From: Batkoa obscura
Taxonomy: Eukaryota > Entomophthoromycota > Entomophthoromycetes > Entomophthorales > Batkoaceae
DNA length: 64,000 nucleotides
Assembly: GCA_030770535.1 (NCBI GenBank)
Contig: JASVEC010000002.1
Coordinates: 2,170,001 to 2,234,000 of the forward strand
Reading direction: 5' to 3'
Of this stretch, positions 13,758 to 25,740 are shown in pieces. Under the pieces are notes generated by a model, which worked only from the letters and a program-made list of their open reading frames with translations, was not told the DNA's origin and did no database searches. Made by a program: the position numbers and the translations under genes. Numbering within the stretch: the stretch's first letter is position 1; each line of letters starts with the position of its first letter.

Positions 13758-16223
13758 TGGGGTTGTCTGAATTAGTTTCATTATTTTATCCAATTTTAAA
13801 AAAATTTGTATTTTAAAAACTTCGCTTAAAATTCTATAAAATCACATCTTTTATTAAAACAAAAGTACCCAAACACAGTTCTAAACCATTATATTATAGC
13901 TCATACTGTAAGTTAGTTGAATTTCTACTAGATCTTAAATACATGTTCTTATAAAGCTTAATTGAGAAATATTTATTATCAACTGCTTTATAACCAACAT
14001 TGTAGATTTATTATCAAATAAATAAACTACTTTAATGTTATAATTACATTATTAATATATTGCCAAGTTAATAAATAGCTGCATGGGAGGGAGTGGTCAG
14101 CCCCAAAACTATAATTGACCATCCCTATATAGTACAAGTAATAATAGTTTTTACATATTATTACAGTTACTTGTTCTTTGACTATTTATTAACTTAGCTA
14201 TTAATAACTTAAGTAATCCTAACATTTAACAATCTATTTCTATCATTCAACAAACTACTTACTTGCTTAGTAAATATCGAAATTTTTAAATTCTCTGTTA
14301 TCTTCGTAAGGTAAGCTGGGATCGATCTTTTAATTTTTCTGTTTTCTATAGACTCTATAACTTTAATTGGGACTATATCGCTTTTTTTTGATGTATCAGA
14401 TACTGGATAACAATGTAGTTTATTGTTATGTTTAATAAAGTGTAAATACTTCTTAATGCCCTGCATCTCTATTATTCTTTTTGTATTTTTGTTTCTTTTA
14501 TACTTTTTAAAAATTATATCTGTTTTCCCATTATTAACAGTCGAGTTATTAATTTTATTATGCTCGCAAATAAAAGCCTCAAATCTTGAAATTAATTGAT
14601 CGATATCTTCTATTTTACCTAACGCTTCAAAACTACTTTTCCATTTTGAAAGGTTTCCAAAATGTCCATCAACTATACTTTTTCCATGATGCTCAGCAAA
14701 AAAATTAAGATTAACATTCAAACTACTATTTATTTTATGAATTTCTTTAAACATATAATGTAAGAACTCTTGGGATCTAAAATGATTTCCTGTATCTGCC
14801 CATATATTAATTTTTGTAAACTTTTTAAATAGAAGCTCTGTAGAGATTAAATCGATTAAACAATCTCCTGCATATGCTGAATCATGATTCAATATTTCAG
14901 ATAAATAATCAAAGTAAACTTTGCCTATTGTTTTATCATCTTTTAAATATAATACACCAAAGCCTAATACTGATATAGCTTGTTTATTATAATGATCTAA
15001 ATTTATTGAATCTGGTCTTGTCCCTATTTCCATATTTTGTTTAAAATCTAAAACTATTATACAACTTTTGTTATTTAATTTTTTGATAGTTTCATTAAAT
15101 GTGTTTTTTTGAGTATCAACACAGAATTTATGTAATTTGTATAATTTTTCTTCTTCGTTGAAAATTTCTTCTATCTCTGTTTTGTTTTTTGCTGTATTTA
15201 TTTTATTTTCAAATAACTTTTTTCTAACTGTATACTGGGTACATATATTACATAGATCCGTTTTTCTTGCTGGATTTTTGAAATTACTTGGTATATATTT
15301 AAAGAACGTTGACCTAGCTACTGCTTTATCTCTTAGATCATTCAAATATTTACTATATATCATTCTTCTACTTTTATTTAATATATATATATTATCTGAT
15401 GAATATTTACTATCGTTATTTTTTTTATTAAATCTTGATGAAATAGTTGAATCATTTAGTAAATATTGTATGATAGTTTCAATTTGGTCATCTTCAATTT
15501 TTTTTGTATTTTTAATAATAGGTTTTAATGTTGATATTTTATTATTATTACTTGTTTTTGAATAATCATATTGATTTCTATTTATATTAAACCCAAAACT
15601 CTTACATTCATCAAAAGAATATACTGAAGCTATAGTTGATAATAACGCTACTTGCTGACTTTTGTTTCCTGTTTCCCTTAAAGCACTAATTTTATACATT
15701 ACTTGATTAAGTTTATTATTATCGATAGTAAACTTTGATAATATATCTTTTCTTTGTTTTGTTTTATTATAAAATTCCATGAACCTTGGGTTGTTATAAG
15801 TAGCTTTTAAAATTGATGTAAATGAATTACAATGTTTATATTGTGTACTCCTCCCTATTGTATTGAAGTTTTCAAAAATTCCATTTCGAAGTTTAGTTAT
15901 GAAAGTTTGCATTTTATTTTTATTTCAACAAAAAATAAAGTCAAATAAAGTCAAATAACTGTGTTTATATAATTATGTATTTATATAATTATATAATCAT
16001 ATAGTTATATATTATATATCTGTTAAATATCTAACAGAACTAACATAAAATATATAGTTAGGAAAATTAGCTATTTAAGAAAAGGAAACAATTAAAATAA
16101 GTTTTAAATAGAGACATTTAATTTTAGGCTTTTTAGATTTAACCGTTATATTGAACACAAACTTGGAATTTTAAATTTGGATTAATTTCTAAGTAGATTC
16201 TGAAACCAATTAGGACAGCCCCA
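13758..16223 (+). mobile_element. 2.47-kb DNA transposon with intact transposase and 24-bp inverted ends
   Basis: The left end TGGGGTTGTCTGAATTAG, then TTTCAT, is the imperfect inverted copy of the right end, which reads TGGGGCTGTCCTAATTGG, then TTTCAG, on the minus strand (16200-16223). Between them lies one long transposase frame on the minus strand (14209-15912) plus about 450 bp and 310 bp of non-coding subterminal DNA. A clean target-site duplication is not visible (flanks AATAC and TTTTT). A decayed copy lies at 5793-8203, and the roughly 100-bp MITEs of the window share both ends. The intact reading frame implies recent activity. Family is not assigned. Confidence 0.85.
14209..15912 (-). 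CDS. Transposase-like protein, 567 aa, unclassified DDE type
   Basis: A single uninterrupted frame from MQTFITKLRNGIF to the stop at 14209, with no intron. Around residues 217-227 is a possible zinc-binding pair, KTDLCNICTQY. Candidate catalytic acidic residues: D289 in CIIVLDFKQN, D373 in NIWADTGNHFRS, and a third within FFAEHHGKSIVDGHFGN (about 404-420), where His-Gly-Lys and Asp-Gly-His-Phe-Gly are striking. This spacing and the hydrophobic strands before each Asp fit an RNase-H-fold DDE/D nuclease; that is inference. The gene is inside inverted terminal repeats, supporting a transposase role. AT-rich codon use matches the host. I cannot place it in a named superfamily from memory. Confidence 0.8.
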   Translation of the reverse strand: MQTFITKLRNGIFENFNTIGRSTQYKHCNSFTSILKATYNNPRFMEFYNKTKQRKDILSKFTIDNNKLNQVMYKISALRETGNKSQQVALLSTIASVYSFDECKSFGFNINRNQYDYSKTSNNNKISTLKPIIKNTKKIEDDQIETIIQYLLNDSTISSRFNKKNNDSKYSSDNIYILNKSRRMIYSKYLNDLRDKAVARSTFFKYIPSNFKNPARKTDLCNICTQYTVRKKLFENKINTAKNKTEIEEIFNEEEKLYKLHKFCVDTQKNTFNETIKKLNNKSCIIVLDFKQNMEIGTRPDSINLDHYNKQAISVLGFGVLYLKDDKTIGKVYFDYLSEILNHDSAYAGDCLIDLISTELLFKKFTKINIWADTGNHFRSQEFLHYMFKEIHKINSSLNVNLNFFAEHHGKSIVDGHFGNLSKWKSSFEALGKIEDIDQLISRFEAFICEHNKINNSTVNNGKTDIIFKKYKRNKNTKRIIEMQGIKKYLHFIKHNNKLHCYPVSDTSKKSDIVPIKVIESIENRKIKRSIPAYLTKITENLKISIFTKQVSSLLNDRNRLLNVRIT

Positions 16224-16570
16224 TTTTTATTTTTAAATGTGCTTTACTTATGGTTTTATGCTAAAATGTATAGATAAATATAAACTAAAAAGTTTTAAAT
16301 ACAAAAAAATCAAGCTTTATTAATATTTTAATTAAAATATATATTTAAAGTTGTTTTATTTTTAGAAACTTTTAATATGTTTAATAAAAAAAGCAAAAAG
16401 TAAATTATAAAATCAGAATAATAATAATTAAAAAAATAATCATATAAATAATAAAATAAAATAACGAAACAAAAATATCATTAATTGATAATATTAAAAA
16501 TTTAAAAATTTAAAATCTAGTAAGTTAAAAAAACAAGTTAATCAAAACTAATAAAAATATTATTTAGAAG
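16224..16570. other. AT-rich DNA between transposon and LTR
   Basis: Nothing recognised; low-complexity A/T sequence. Confidence 0.5.
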
Positions 16571-17033
16571 TGTGAAATCTGGTACTCAGAGTTTGGAGTC
16601 AAGAACAGCTATTGCTGGGTTACTACTCTATAAGTCGAAAGGTCTTAGTTTATGTGACTAGGATAGACTTGGGTTATGAGGAATAGCACGTAATAGGTTA
16701 CAAGCTATATAAGACAAATAGAATAGACAATACTAATGTAAAATCTACGTAAAATACTATTAAGAAAACTTAGTGGCTTTATTAAATGTTCGAGATGTCA
16801 GGTAATAATTCAGTTAAAAAGCCTCGAACTACTATACTCTGTAAACTCTTTTATACTCTGAAAAGTATAAATATCAAAATGAGAGGATAATATTCTTTTG
16901 GATGGAGCTAGAAATTCTCATAACAAATCAAAATAAGAACATGGGATTGATTTCTTCTGAACTCGAGAACACAACAGCTTAGGCGATTGTTATGTTATAA
17001 TTAACCATGGGACTGACAAAGCGATATTTCACA
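16571..17033 (+). repeat. Solo LTR, second copy (family LTR-A)
   Basis: A 463-bp repeat beginning TGTGAAATCTGG and ending GATATTTCACA, so the ends form an 8-bp perfect inverted repeat TGTGAAAT/ATTTCACA with the TG...CA termini typical of LTRs. GAAG lies on both sides (16567-16570 and 17034-17037), a likely short target duplication. It matches 6759-7215 along its length. No coding region of a retrotransposon adjoins it; it is a solo-LTR fossil, less worn than the other copy. Confidence 0.82.
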
Positions 17034-17037
17034 GAAG

Positions 17038-18436
17038 TTTAGCTTTAAAATTAATCTTAAAATTTTATCCATTTGTTCATTTTAAATCGAATTTCAATCT
17101 ATAGAACTAATGGTAAAAAACTTTGTTCTGTATATTTAATAAAAAATAAACATAACTATATAGTAATAATTGATAAGTTTTAGCTTAAAGCCAATAGTTT
17201 TAATAGCTTTATTAACAATTATTATATAAAAAATGATAAAAAAATATTTAAAAAATATTTAAAAAAAAGTTGCCACCAATTAAAATCCTGTTTAAAGTTA
17301 ATTTTAACGTCAACTTTTATATAAATCATTTATTAAAACCATTTTTAAAAAACATTTGCTTATTTTATATCATAACAAATTATTTAACTTTTTTATCTGC
17401 TATGATAAACCTACTTTCTATAATTGTAAAAAAGTGTAAAAATATGTTTTAGATATTAAAAGGAGATATAATATTATTATAATTCTGAAAGTGCTATCTC
17501 TGTAAAATATCCATGTTCAGCACTTTTGAGTTTTTGGTTTTGGTTTCATCAAACAAAAGTTAGACTAAAAATTAAAGCTTTAAATAGACTCTGGAAAGCT
17601 GCAAGGTGGGGGTGTGAGAATGAATAATTTTGGGTATGACCATCAAAGTATACCTGAATTGAAAAAATGGTACAGAGATATCTTCAATAACCAGAGGATA
17701 CAGTTAGAGCGTATTAAACACTTCAATAAAATTAGACTTTAACTTTATGGATTTTTGAAGCTGTTCACAAAATTCCTGGAGACTGTAGCAGAAATGATAG
17801 CTATGATAATACAAATTAATATGACATAATAAAGTTACTGACATTAAACAATTGTAAAAATTATTTCAAATAAAACAAGACATGGCAAAGCTTTCATTTT
17901 TTATCTTTTATTTTTTATTTTTTATTTTTTATTTTTTATTTTATGTATTATTTATCTAGGATTTGGTAACTTATATTAGGCTTTCTTTAGAACATAGAAG
18001 ATAATAATCGCTGTTTTACTAATTGTATAATTTGTTAATTAAAATTAGTCATAGTTTTATTTTTTAAACAAGGCCCATTGTCTTTAATATAGATTAATAT
18101 AGTATTTATATTGTTTTGCTTTAATCTTTTTAAATAGCTTTAAACTTACATTCAATTATAACGAAATAATGTATAACTTTTAAAGAAATAGCTAAAACAC
18201 TGAATAGCCAAATATTCAATTTAAAACTGAAACGTTCGAGCTAAAAAATTAAATTAAAGAGTTTAACGAAAAAGATGAAAAAGGAAAAATTAAGTTTTAA
18301 AAAAGGAAAAGTAGATATTTGATTATTAAATAAAACAATATTATAATTCTATTCTTTTTATTATATTTAAAACTTTTTTCTTTCAGTTTTATTTTAAATT
18401 TCCTTGATTTTTTTTCATCTATTACTAGTTAATTTC
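17038..18436. other. Intergenic; simple repeat and protease promoter
   Basis: Contains the T-rich microsatellite at 17894-17944. A weak protein-like stretch at about 17620-17745 could be a gene relic but has no recognisable domain. The last 100 nt, including a CTTTCAG at 18380-18386, precede the protease start. Confidence 0.4.
17894..17944. repeat. Microsatellite, unit TTTTTTA
   Basis: About six or seven head-to-tail copies of a 7-bp unit made of T with one A. Confidence 0.9.
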
Positions 18437-21246
18437 ATGCTTAATACTATTTTACTTTATTTTATCACCTTTATATCTTTTATAAATAGTGGGGAAATAA
18501 AGCTTATAACTTTGCCTAAATATGAAGACTCAAAAGATAGCCCTATAACAATTAATGATGATATCTACTTTTTAGAGTTTAATCAAGCAGTGAATGAAGA
18601 AGAGTGCATCCAACAGCATGAGCAATTAAAAAATTTAGTTAATGAAAATAATATAGAGTGGTTAATAAGGCGAGAATTTTGCTTATTATTTAATGGAATA
18701 TCATTTCATGGTAAAGAAGAAGCAATCCATAAAATCGTTTCATTTCCTACGGTCAAAGCTATCTGGCCTATGGTATATATGTTTTAGTTCTTTATATAAA
18801 GTTATTTAATTTATTTTTTTAGCTATCTAAAAGGCTACCACAGTATACGTTAAATGATGATGACAAAATAAGCGATCCAATCGACAATTACAAATTAACT
18901 GGGGTACATAATACTCAAAATAAATTAAAGTTGGATGGTAGCGGCATTAAAATAGGAATCATTGATACTGGAATAGATTATTTACATCCTTATCTTGGGG
19001 GTTGTTTTAAAGGACCTAATTGCAAAGTACAGTATGGGAAAGATTTGGTTGGTGATGACTATGATGGGAGTAATACACCATTGCCTGATGAGGATCCAAG
19101 GGATACATGTGGAGGTCACGGGACCCATGTCGCTGGTATTATTGCTGCAGATGGTAAAGATTTTAAAGGAGTTGCACCAAATGTAACTTTAGGTGCTTAT
19201 AAAGTTTTTGGATGTGGAAGTAATGCTCGAGTTGAAAGCGACATTATCATTGAAGCTATGGAATTAGCTTACAAAGATGGGATGGATATTATCAATTTAT
19301 CTTTAGGTGGAGGTTCTGCTTGGTCAGAATACCCCGATAGTGTAGTAGCTGATAAATTAAGTTCATTGGGCGTTATTATCGTTGCTGCAGCAGGAAATGA
19401 TGGGGATAAAGGTTTATTTGAAGTTGCCTCACCTGCTATAGGAAATAATGTTATCAGTGTTGCTTCTTTTGATTCAGAAAGGTATGTAGCAAGAGCGTTA
19501 ACAATGGATCATCTACCACTATCAAAGATTGATTATACATTAGCGCCTAATTCATCCAAATTTAATTTTAGTAATACTAATATTGTTGTATCAAAAAATA
19601 AAGAAATGTTAGCATGTGACAAAAATGAAGAATTGGAAAATGCTAACATTAAAGGAAGCATTTTAATAGCAAAGAGAGGGAAATGCCCCTTTGAAGTAAA
19701 AGCTTTAATTGCGCAAGAGTTAGGTGCAATAGGGCTAATAGTAATTAATAACAACCCAGGAATCTTTACACCATTAATAAAAGACGACGTGAAAGATAAG
19801 TTAAAAATACCCATATTGGGGTTGACCAGCTCAAATGGAAATTTAGTGTTAAACCAAATGAATCGCACTGAAGGAGTTCAAGTATCAACTCCACCATATT
19901 TTGTGAATTCAAATGGTGGTAAAATTTCATCTTTTTCTTCTTGGGGACCAGGACCAGAGCTAGAACTTAAACCGGATTTAGGCGCTCCGGGTGGTTTAAT
20001 TTTTTCAACGTTTCCAATTCCATTAGGAATGTATGCAACACTATCTGGAACTTCTATGGCTACACCATATACTAGTGGGATGATAGCGTTATATTATGAG
20101 CACTATAGAAAAAGCAATTTATCAAAATTGGATACACAGGAACTAAAGGTTAAACTTTATAATAATGCCCAACCTAAAAAAACATCTTTAAATGGTACAG
20201 TTTTCCCAGTATTACGCCAGGGAGCTGGACTGATGAATATTTATAATACTGTTTTGAGTGAAACGAAACTCTTTCCATCAAAATTAATTTTGAACAACAC
20301 TCAATTAGTATCGAAAGGTGATAACGACACAAACAAAAGTATATATAAATATATTCAAATTGAAAATAGTAGCAAAAGCCAAAGCTATTCTTATGAATTG
20401 AGTCACTTAGGGTCTCCAACGATAACCAATTATGAAAATGAAAAGTACTTGGATACTCCTAAAGAAAATGTAGACGCGCAAGCAACTATAAACTTTAATC
20501 AAACTAAATTTGATTTAAATCCTTTAGAGAAAAAGATAATACAAGTTGAGATACTTATGCCAAATAATTTAAAAATGAATGATTTTAATTTATTATCTGG
20601 ATATATTAAAGTAAGTCATAATCAAAGTGAAGTCGACCCCTACCATATTCCATATTTAGCTAGTTTCGGCAATTATTCAAGGCTACCTATTCTAAATACA
20701 AAAGAATACCCTAAGCTGATATTTCATCGTGATGAGAAAGAATTTAATTCAACTAATTTAAACGACATTAATAATAATTTGCAAGTATCATTTAAAAAAT
20801 CAGATAATATAACATTAAAAGTGAGGATCGAACATCCAACTAAGATGTTATACATTAAAGCTATTAACCCATTGACTCAAGAAGAAATGGGATATATTAA
20901 AGGGGGAATTAACAATTATATTGGAAGAAACGATCAGAAAGCAAACAATTTGTATTACAATTTTCCATTCAATGGAGTGCTACTGATACCTAAAAAGAAT
21001 TTGACCAGTGATAGTAATAAACTATCAAAACAACAATCTGATAGCTATGAATCAAGTATAGTTTACGAAAACATTGCTGATGAGGAAGATAGTGGTAATT
21101 ACGAAACCAAAAGTATAGTGGATGGACAATTCGTTTTTAAAATTTTGGCACTTAAGCCATTCGGAAACCCACAAAATAAGGATGACTTTCAGACTTGGTT
21201 CTCACCAATTATTAATGTATCAAAAATGAATCTTTCTGAAATTTAA
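18437..21246 (+). CDS. Secreted subtilisin-like serine protease with PA domain (S8 family)
   Basis: The start chosen is the ATG at 18437, giving a signal peptide (MLNTILLYFITFISFINSG). One 50-nt intron (18773-18822) follows codon 112. The product, about 919 aa, contains a propeptide-like region, then the S8 catalytic core: Asp in IGIIDTGIDY, His in GHGTHVAGII, the oxyanion Asn in VAAAGNDG and Ser in LSGTSMATPYTSG. A PA (protease-associated) domain is inserted between Asn and Ser (KRGKCPFEVKALIAQELGA). A long C-terminal beta-rich region with many N-x-S/T sites follows, as in Vpr/minor extracellular protease and fungal Pr1-like enzymes. All catalytic residues are present. It probably degrades extracellular protein for nutrition or host attack. 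Confidence 0.95.
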
Positions 21247-21346
21247 TGACATAATAAATATCTTGAAAAGTTAAAGTTATTTTTTGTAAATAAAATTGAT
21301 GTTAAAAAATTGAATACAGAGTCAAAAATTTATTAATATACTTAAA

Positions 21347-22976
21347 TTAAGAAGTACGTGCCTTAACATTAATAAGCATGGTAGATTCCTCTGGTTTCAA
21401 TACTAAGAAATAATGTGGGGTAATTGGTGCCTTTTTATCTTGATAAGAGATAGTGTATTTTCTAAAAATAGTAGTAAAAATATGGAACATTGCCATCCAA
21501 GCAAAATCTCTGCCAACACAAGAGCGAGGACCAGTTAAGAATGGCAAAAAGTTGGCTTTACGTTTGGTACCCTCTTCTCCAAGGAAACGTTCTGGTATGA
21601 ATTCCTTAGAGTTTTCCCAAACTTCGCCACTACGGTGGTAAGCATAAATGCCAATACCAACTTCAGTATCTTCGGGAATATGATAGCCTTCAATTACAGC
21701 GCCGCCCTTTGGTACGAGTCTTGGTAAAGAGCCAGAAGATACTGGGTGTAAACGCATAGCTTCATTAATGACAGCTTCAAGATATGGAACCTTTTGTCTA
21801 ACAGTTTCAGAGGTGTATTCCTCGTTTAAGCCAAAAGCATCATCGATTTCTTTAACTAATTTAGCTAATTTATCAGGATTATCTAATAATAATTTCAAAG
21901 TCCAGATAACGGTGTTTGCAGTGGTATCAGTACCAGCAATAAATCCAGTCACAGTTTCAGCTTGTAAATTTTCAATAGAGAATTCTTCGCCAGTTATCTC
22001 ATCTTTAGTATCCAAAAATAGTTGCAAAATATCATTAAATTCAGGTCTCTTTTCACCCTTCTTATCAGCTTCAGCAAAGATAGATTTACGAGCTAAGATC
22101 TTGCCACGAACGTATTTCAAAAAGTTAACATAGTCCTCTTTACCATATCTGTTACCGGGAACGAAAGGAATATAAGGAAATTCGAATTGCAATACACCAT
22201 AAGCCAAAGTGCTCTTTAACCAATCTAAGACAGGCAGATTTTCCTTGTTCAGTAAATCAAAATCCTCACTGATAATAAGTTGCCCATTGATATTAAATAA
22301 TACTTGATGAATTAATTTATAAACATCACAAACACCATCTTGTAAACTAATTTCTTTTAATTTTTTATCCATTGGAACGAACCCCATCTTTACCATAGTT
22401 GGTTCTAATTTCTTTAAATTTTCTTTATTTAAAGTTCCCATATGGATTTTTTTCTAGATGTTATCGTTAATATAATATAGTTAAATAAAACTAAAATTTA
22501 CTCTTGAGGCGTGAAGGTCGCGATCACTATTTTAAGAAATTAGTTAAATAGGTTAGATGATAGGATAATGGCACTTACGAAGTACTAAAAATGGTAATTC
22601 CACCATATTTGAATGATAAATAGAAAGGAGTTTTTTTGAATTTGTAAGTTGAATAAATAGTATCAGCAGCCTTTTTAGTGGCAAATGATACACGGTTTGG
22701 AGAAAAGTGAACGACTGGTCCATAATGATCATGCAAGTCTTCTAAAAAGGTATGATATTGGCCTTTAGAAATAAATGACTTTGAATAAAAGGCAGTTAAT
22801 TTGCCTTGCCATGGGCCAGGTAAATCTTTCAATGGAGAAAGGTAAAAAGCGTAAACAACCTAGTATAAAATCCAATGTTAACTTTAACACAAGAAATCAT
22901 TGATTAGACTTACTTGTATTACTACTAGCGATACAATAAATAATGAGAGGTAAGATACAATCTCTAACCAAGACAT
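21347..22976 (-). CDS. Cytochrome P450, about 491 aa
   Basis: Four exons on the minus strand: 22976-22914, 22859-22579, 22526-22502 (25 nt) and 22453-21347. Frames join without a break. The N terminus is a membrane anchor (WLEIVSYLSLFIVSLVVIQ) followed by LKDLPGPW, so the protein should sit in the endoplasmic reticulum. Later come the I-helix oxygen-binding motif FIAGTDTTANT, the K-helix EAMRLHP (ExxR), PERFLGEE, and the haem-binding loop FLTGPRSCVGRD with its axial cysteine. These are all hallmarks of a functional haem-thiolate monooxygenase using NADPH-P450 reductase. General similarity is to fungal benzoate-hydroxylase-like and detoxifying P450s, but the substrate and CYP family cannot be fixed by eye. 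Confidence 0.95.
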
Positions 22977-24153
22977 TTTATTAAAAAATAGATGTTATAA
23001 ATAAAAGATCTAATGCTATTTGTATCCTTTTATACTTCCTTATTGTTAATATATTTAAGATCTATAGATAAGATAAATAGGTTAATCGCATCAAATTCAA
23101 TAACGGTACTGTAGAAGGTACTATGTTTTAAGAACAAACCCCATATTTTTGTTAACAATTTAGCCAAATCATAAGGACACTAAGCTCTAAGTTTATTAAT
23201 TTATTTCTTTACTATTAATCCATCATTAAATTTAGCCAGATTGTCTAACTGCTATTTTAGTGTTTATGTAATAGTATATTTTGTTTTAGCCCAATTAGCT
23301 CATTGTTTTTTTAACTTTTGCTTCTTTCCTTTTTAAAGAAATAATAAATTTACTCAGAAAACAAAAAGATTCAATAGGATATTTTAATAATATTTAATTT
23401 ATTGAATTGAATAAGTAGTAAATGTTATACATGTAGTGAATAAGGTACTTTTTTCGCTTAAAATTATCATTAAAAACTTTAATAAAGCGAAGCTGCTTAG
23501 TTTAATTGTTTTTATTAATTTACTAGCTGAATACTTCACAAAAGTACTCAAAAAGAAAAGTTGGTATCTTTCATATACAACATTTAATGAAAAATTACAA
23601 TATTTGCATAAAGCTTAGATAAGACTGTTTTTTACTGTGGTAAATACGCCTAATCTATTTTGAAATATTTCTGAACATTATTAATAAATTCATATTCAAA
23701 AATCCTGGCTTCGCAAATTCAATATTTAACAAGTTGTTAGGGCTAAACTACTAGTTATAGATTTTTATACTTTAAACTTATAAACTTTAGTTATGCATTT
23801 TTTTTTAACATTTATGTAAGCCAATGGCAGTTATATTATAATATCTCTAATATATAAAGAATATTAAGTTTGATTAAAGGTTATTATTAGTATTATTATA
23901 TATATTTTTTGTTGACATTATATTGTTAATTTAAACTTTCAAATATTTTTTCAATAGACTTCTAAACTCAAAGCTAAAATAATTTGAAAATACAACATCT
24001 GATACTAATATATTAAATATGAACATAGTTAAGCAAAGAAGTAATCGCCCATTTATACGTTTTTAGCTGATATGTGTTTTTCGATCTGATAATATGATTT
24101 GTTGATATTAATTTTTATATTTTTCTAATGGGGATGATATTACTTCAATAATA

Positions 24154-24251
24154 CAGGAATGTATTTTTGTGTCTAAGAATTTTGCTAATTTTTCCACCCA
24201 ACAGTGCTCTTAAAAAGTAGAAAAAATAATGAAGCTAAAAAAACACTCCCA
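24154..24251 (-). mobile_element. MITE of the TGGGGATG family
   Basis: R end CAGGAATGTATTTTTGTG, worn core with CAGTGCTCTTAAAAAG, L end ACACTCCCA. A TA precedes it at 24152-24153. Confidence 0.8.
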
Positions 24252-24482
24252 TATTTATATTTATCCAGAAATATGAGTTTTGTTTATAAAATAGTAATAA
24301 TTTCAAATTATTAATAAAATAGGCTAAGTTTAAAAAATTACTTGTTTATCATAAAAAACTTAAAACGGCTGAGAGCTTATCATTGAATATAAAATTTATT
24401 TATGGCTTAAGCTAGAGGTACTGAATATTAGTCACAATAGTTTGATATGTTAAAGCTACAATTGTTTTACCAAAATAATATT

Positions 24483-24590
24483 TAGAGATGTATTTTTTTG
24501 TCTAATAATCTTACTAATCATTTTGCTAATATTTTTCTACTTAAATAGCACTTAAAAATAGAGTGCGATGAAGCTAAAAAAATATCTTCA
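24483..24590 (-). mobile_element. MITE of the TGGGGATG family, degenerate
   Basis: R end TAGAGATGTATTTTTTTG, a core with a small internal duplication (TTACTAATCATTTTGCTAA), L end AATATCTTCA. Confidence 0.7.
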
Positions 24591-24613
24591 TTTAATGGAT
24601 GAACAATACCATA

Positions 24614-24698
24614 TGGTGGCGTTTTTTTAGTTCATCGCTTTTTAGGTACTATTTGAACAGAAAAATTAGCAAAGTTCTTAAACACAAGATGGATCCAT
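24614..24698 (+). mobile_element. MITE of the TGGGGATG family, degenerate and shortened
   Basis: L end TGGTGGCGTTTTTTTAG, core TACTATTTGAACAGAAAAAT, R end TTCTTAAACACAAGATGG. It lies only 24 bp after the previous MITE, in the opposite orientation. Confidence 0.7.
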
Positions 24699-24898
24699 GT
24701 ATCGATATTTTAAATCTGAAAATAAAAAGGATATATTGTTGTCTTTTAAATCATATTTGTACTTATATTCACTCGTCAGTAAATAATTTAAATACGAAGT
24801 TTTTTTACTTTAAAAAGATAAATACTATAATATATTATGTATTGTAAGCTACTGTGGATCGAATTCCAAGAAATAATGGTTATTCGATTATATTAATA

Positions 24899-24994
24899 TG
24901 GGGATGTTTTTTTAGTTTCATTACTTTTCCATTTTTTAAGCCTATGAGTAAAAAAATTATTAGTAAAATCCTTAAGCAAAAAAATACATCCCCA
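24899..24994 (+). mobile_element. MITE, well-preserved ends
   Basis: L end TGGGGATGTTTTTTTAG and R end AAAAATACATCCCCA form perfect terminal inverted repeats of TGGGGATGT. TA is on both sides (24897-24898, 24995-24996). Confidence 0.92.
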
Positions 24995-25740
24995 TATTGA
25001 ATTCGATTTAAAAGTGATGTCAAAAAATCTACTTTATAGTGATGTCCACATGTAATATCAGGTCAAGATTGCAGCAAGTGATAGAGTGCTCAGTTTAGAT
25101 TACTTTATATTTATTGCTAGAGTTTAATATCCGAAAAGCCAGAATCTTTATTATAAACTACATACTTATTTACATAGAAGTTCTAATCATATTAGCTATT
25201 ATACTTCTGTTATATCCTCTTCTTATTAATCAATGATTTTGGTTACTATATATGATATTAGAATTAGAAGTTAGTCAATACTATAAAATATATATTACTA
25301 TAAATTACTACCTTTTTTTTGCCTGTTCAAATTATAAGAGCTTTACTTTATTGATTACTTTGTCTTAAAGCAGAAGTTTAATAAATTTCGAGTATTCAAT
25401 CACTTTTAATCAAAATTGATTTATTATTTGGCTAGATTTGTTTTAATGTCAAAAAAGATGATTTTTTATGATATCTATTGGCTCAAATATAAAATTTTTA
25501 ATTATCAAAATAGAATTTTACGTATTAAGATACAATAATTATATCCGAAGGTCCCAAAATAAAAATATTAACTTTTAGTGGGGTTTGCCAATTTGTCTTT
25601 TTTTAATTCAACTCATTACAAATTATGATGTAATTTATCGTTTGTTAGCATTTCAATTTTCAATTATTTAAACTATTAATAGAACATAAAGTTTAAACTT
25701 AAAAGTGTAGTTTTTATAAAAGGAAATATTAAACTTAAAG

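Noticed and set aside
15137-15565. 142-codon open frame on the plus strand
   Set aside because: It is the antisense shadow of the transposase gene and has only low-complexity hydrophobic residues.
6759-17033. The two LTR copies as the ends of one large retrotransposon
   Set aside because: The first sits within an unrelated DNA transposon, no retrotransposon coding region lies between them, and the two copies are clearly diverged.
17270-17452. 60-codon hydrophobic open frame
   Set aside because: Low-complexity AT-rich translation without a promoter or homologue.
17605-17830. Protein-like stretch NNFGYDHQSIPELKKWYRDI
   Set aside because: Too short, stops on both sides, no known domain; may be a gene relic but cannot be supported.
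21768-22133. 121-codon plus-strand frame
   Set aside because: Antisense shadow of the P450 gene.
24599-24847. 82-codon open frame
   Set aside because: Its start overlaps a MITE and the translation shows no coherent protein features.
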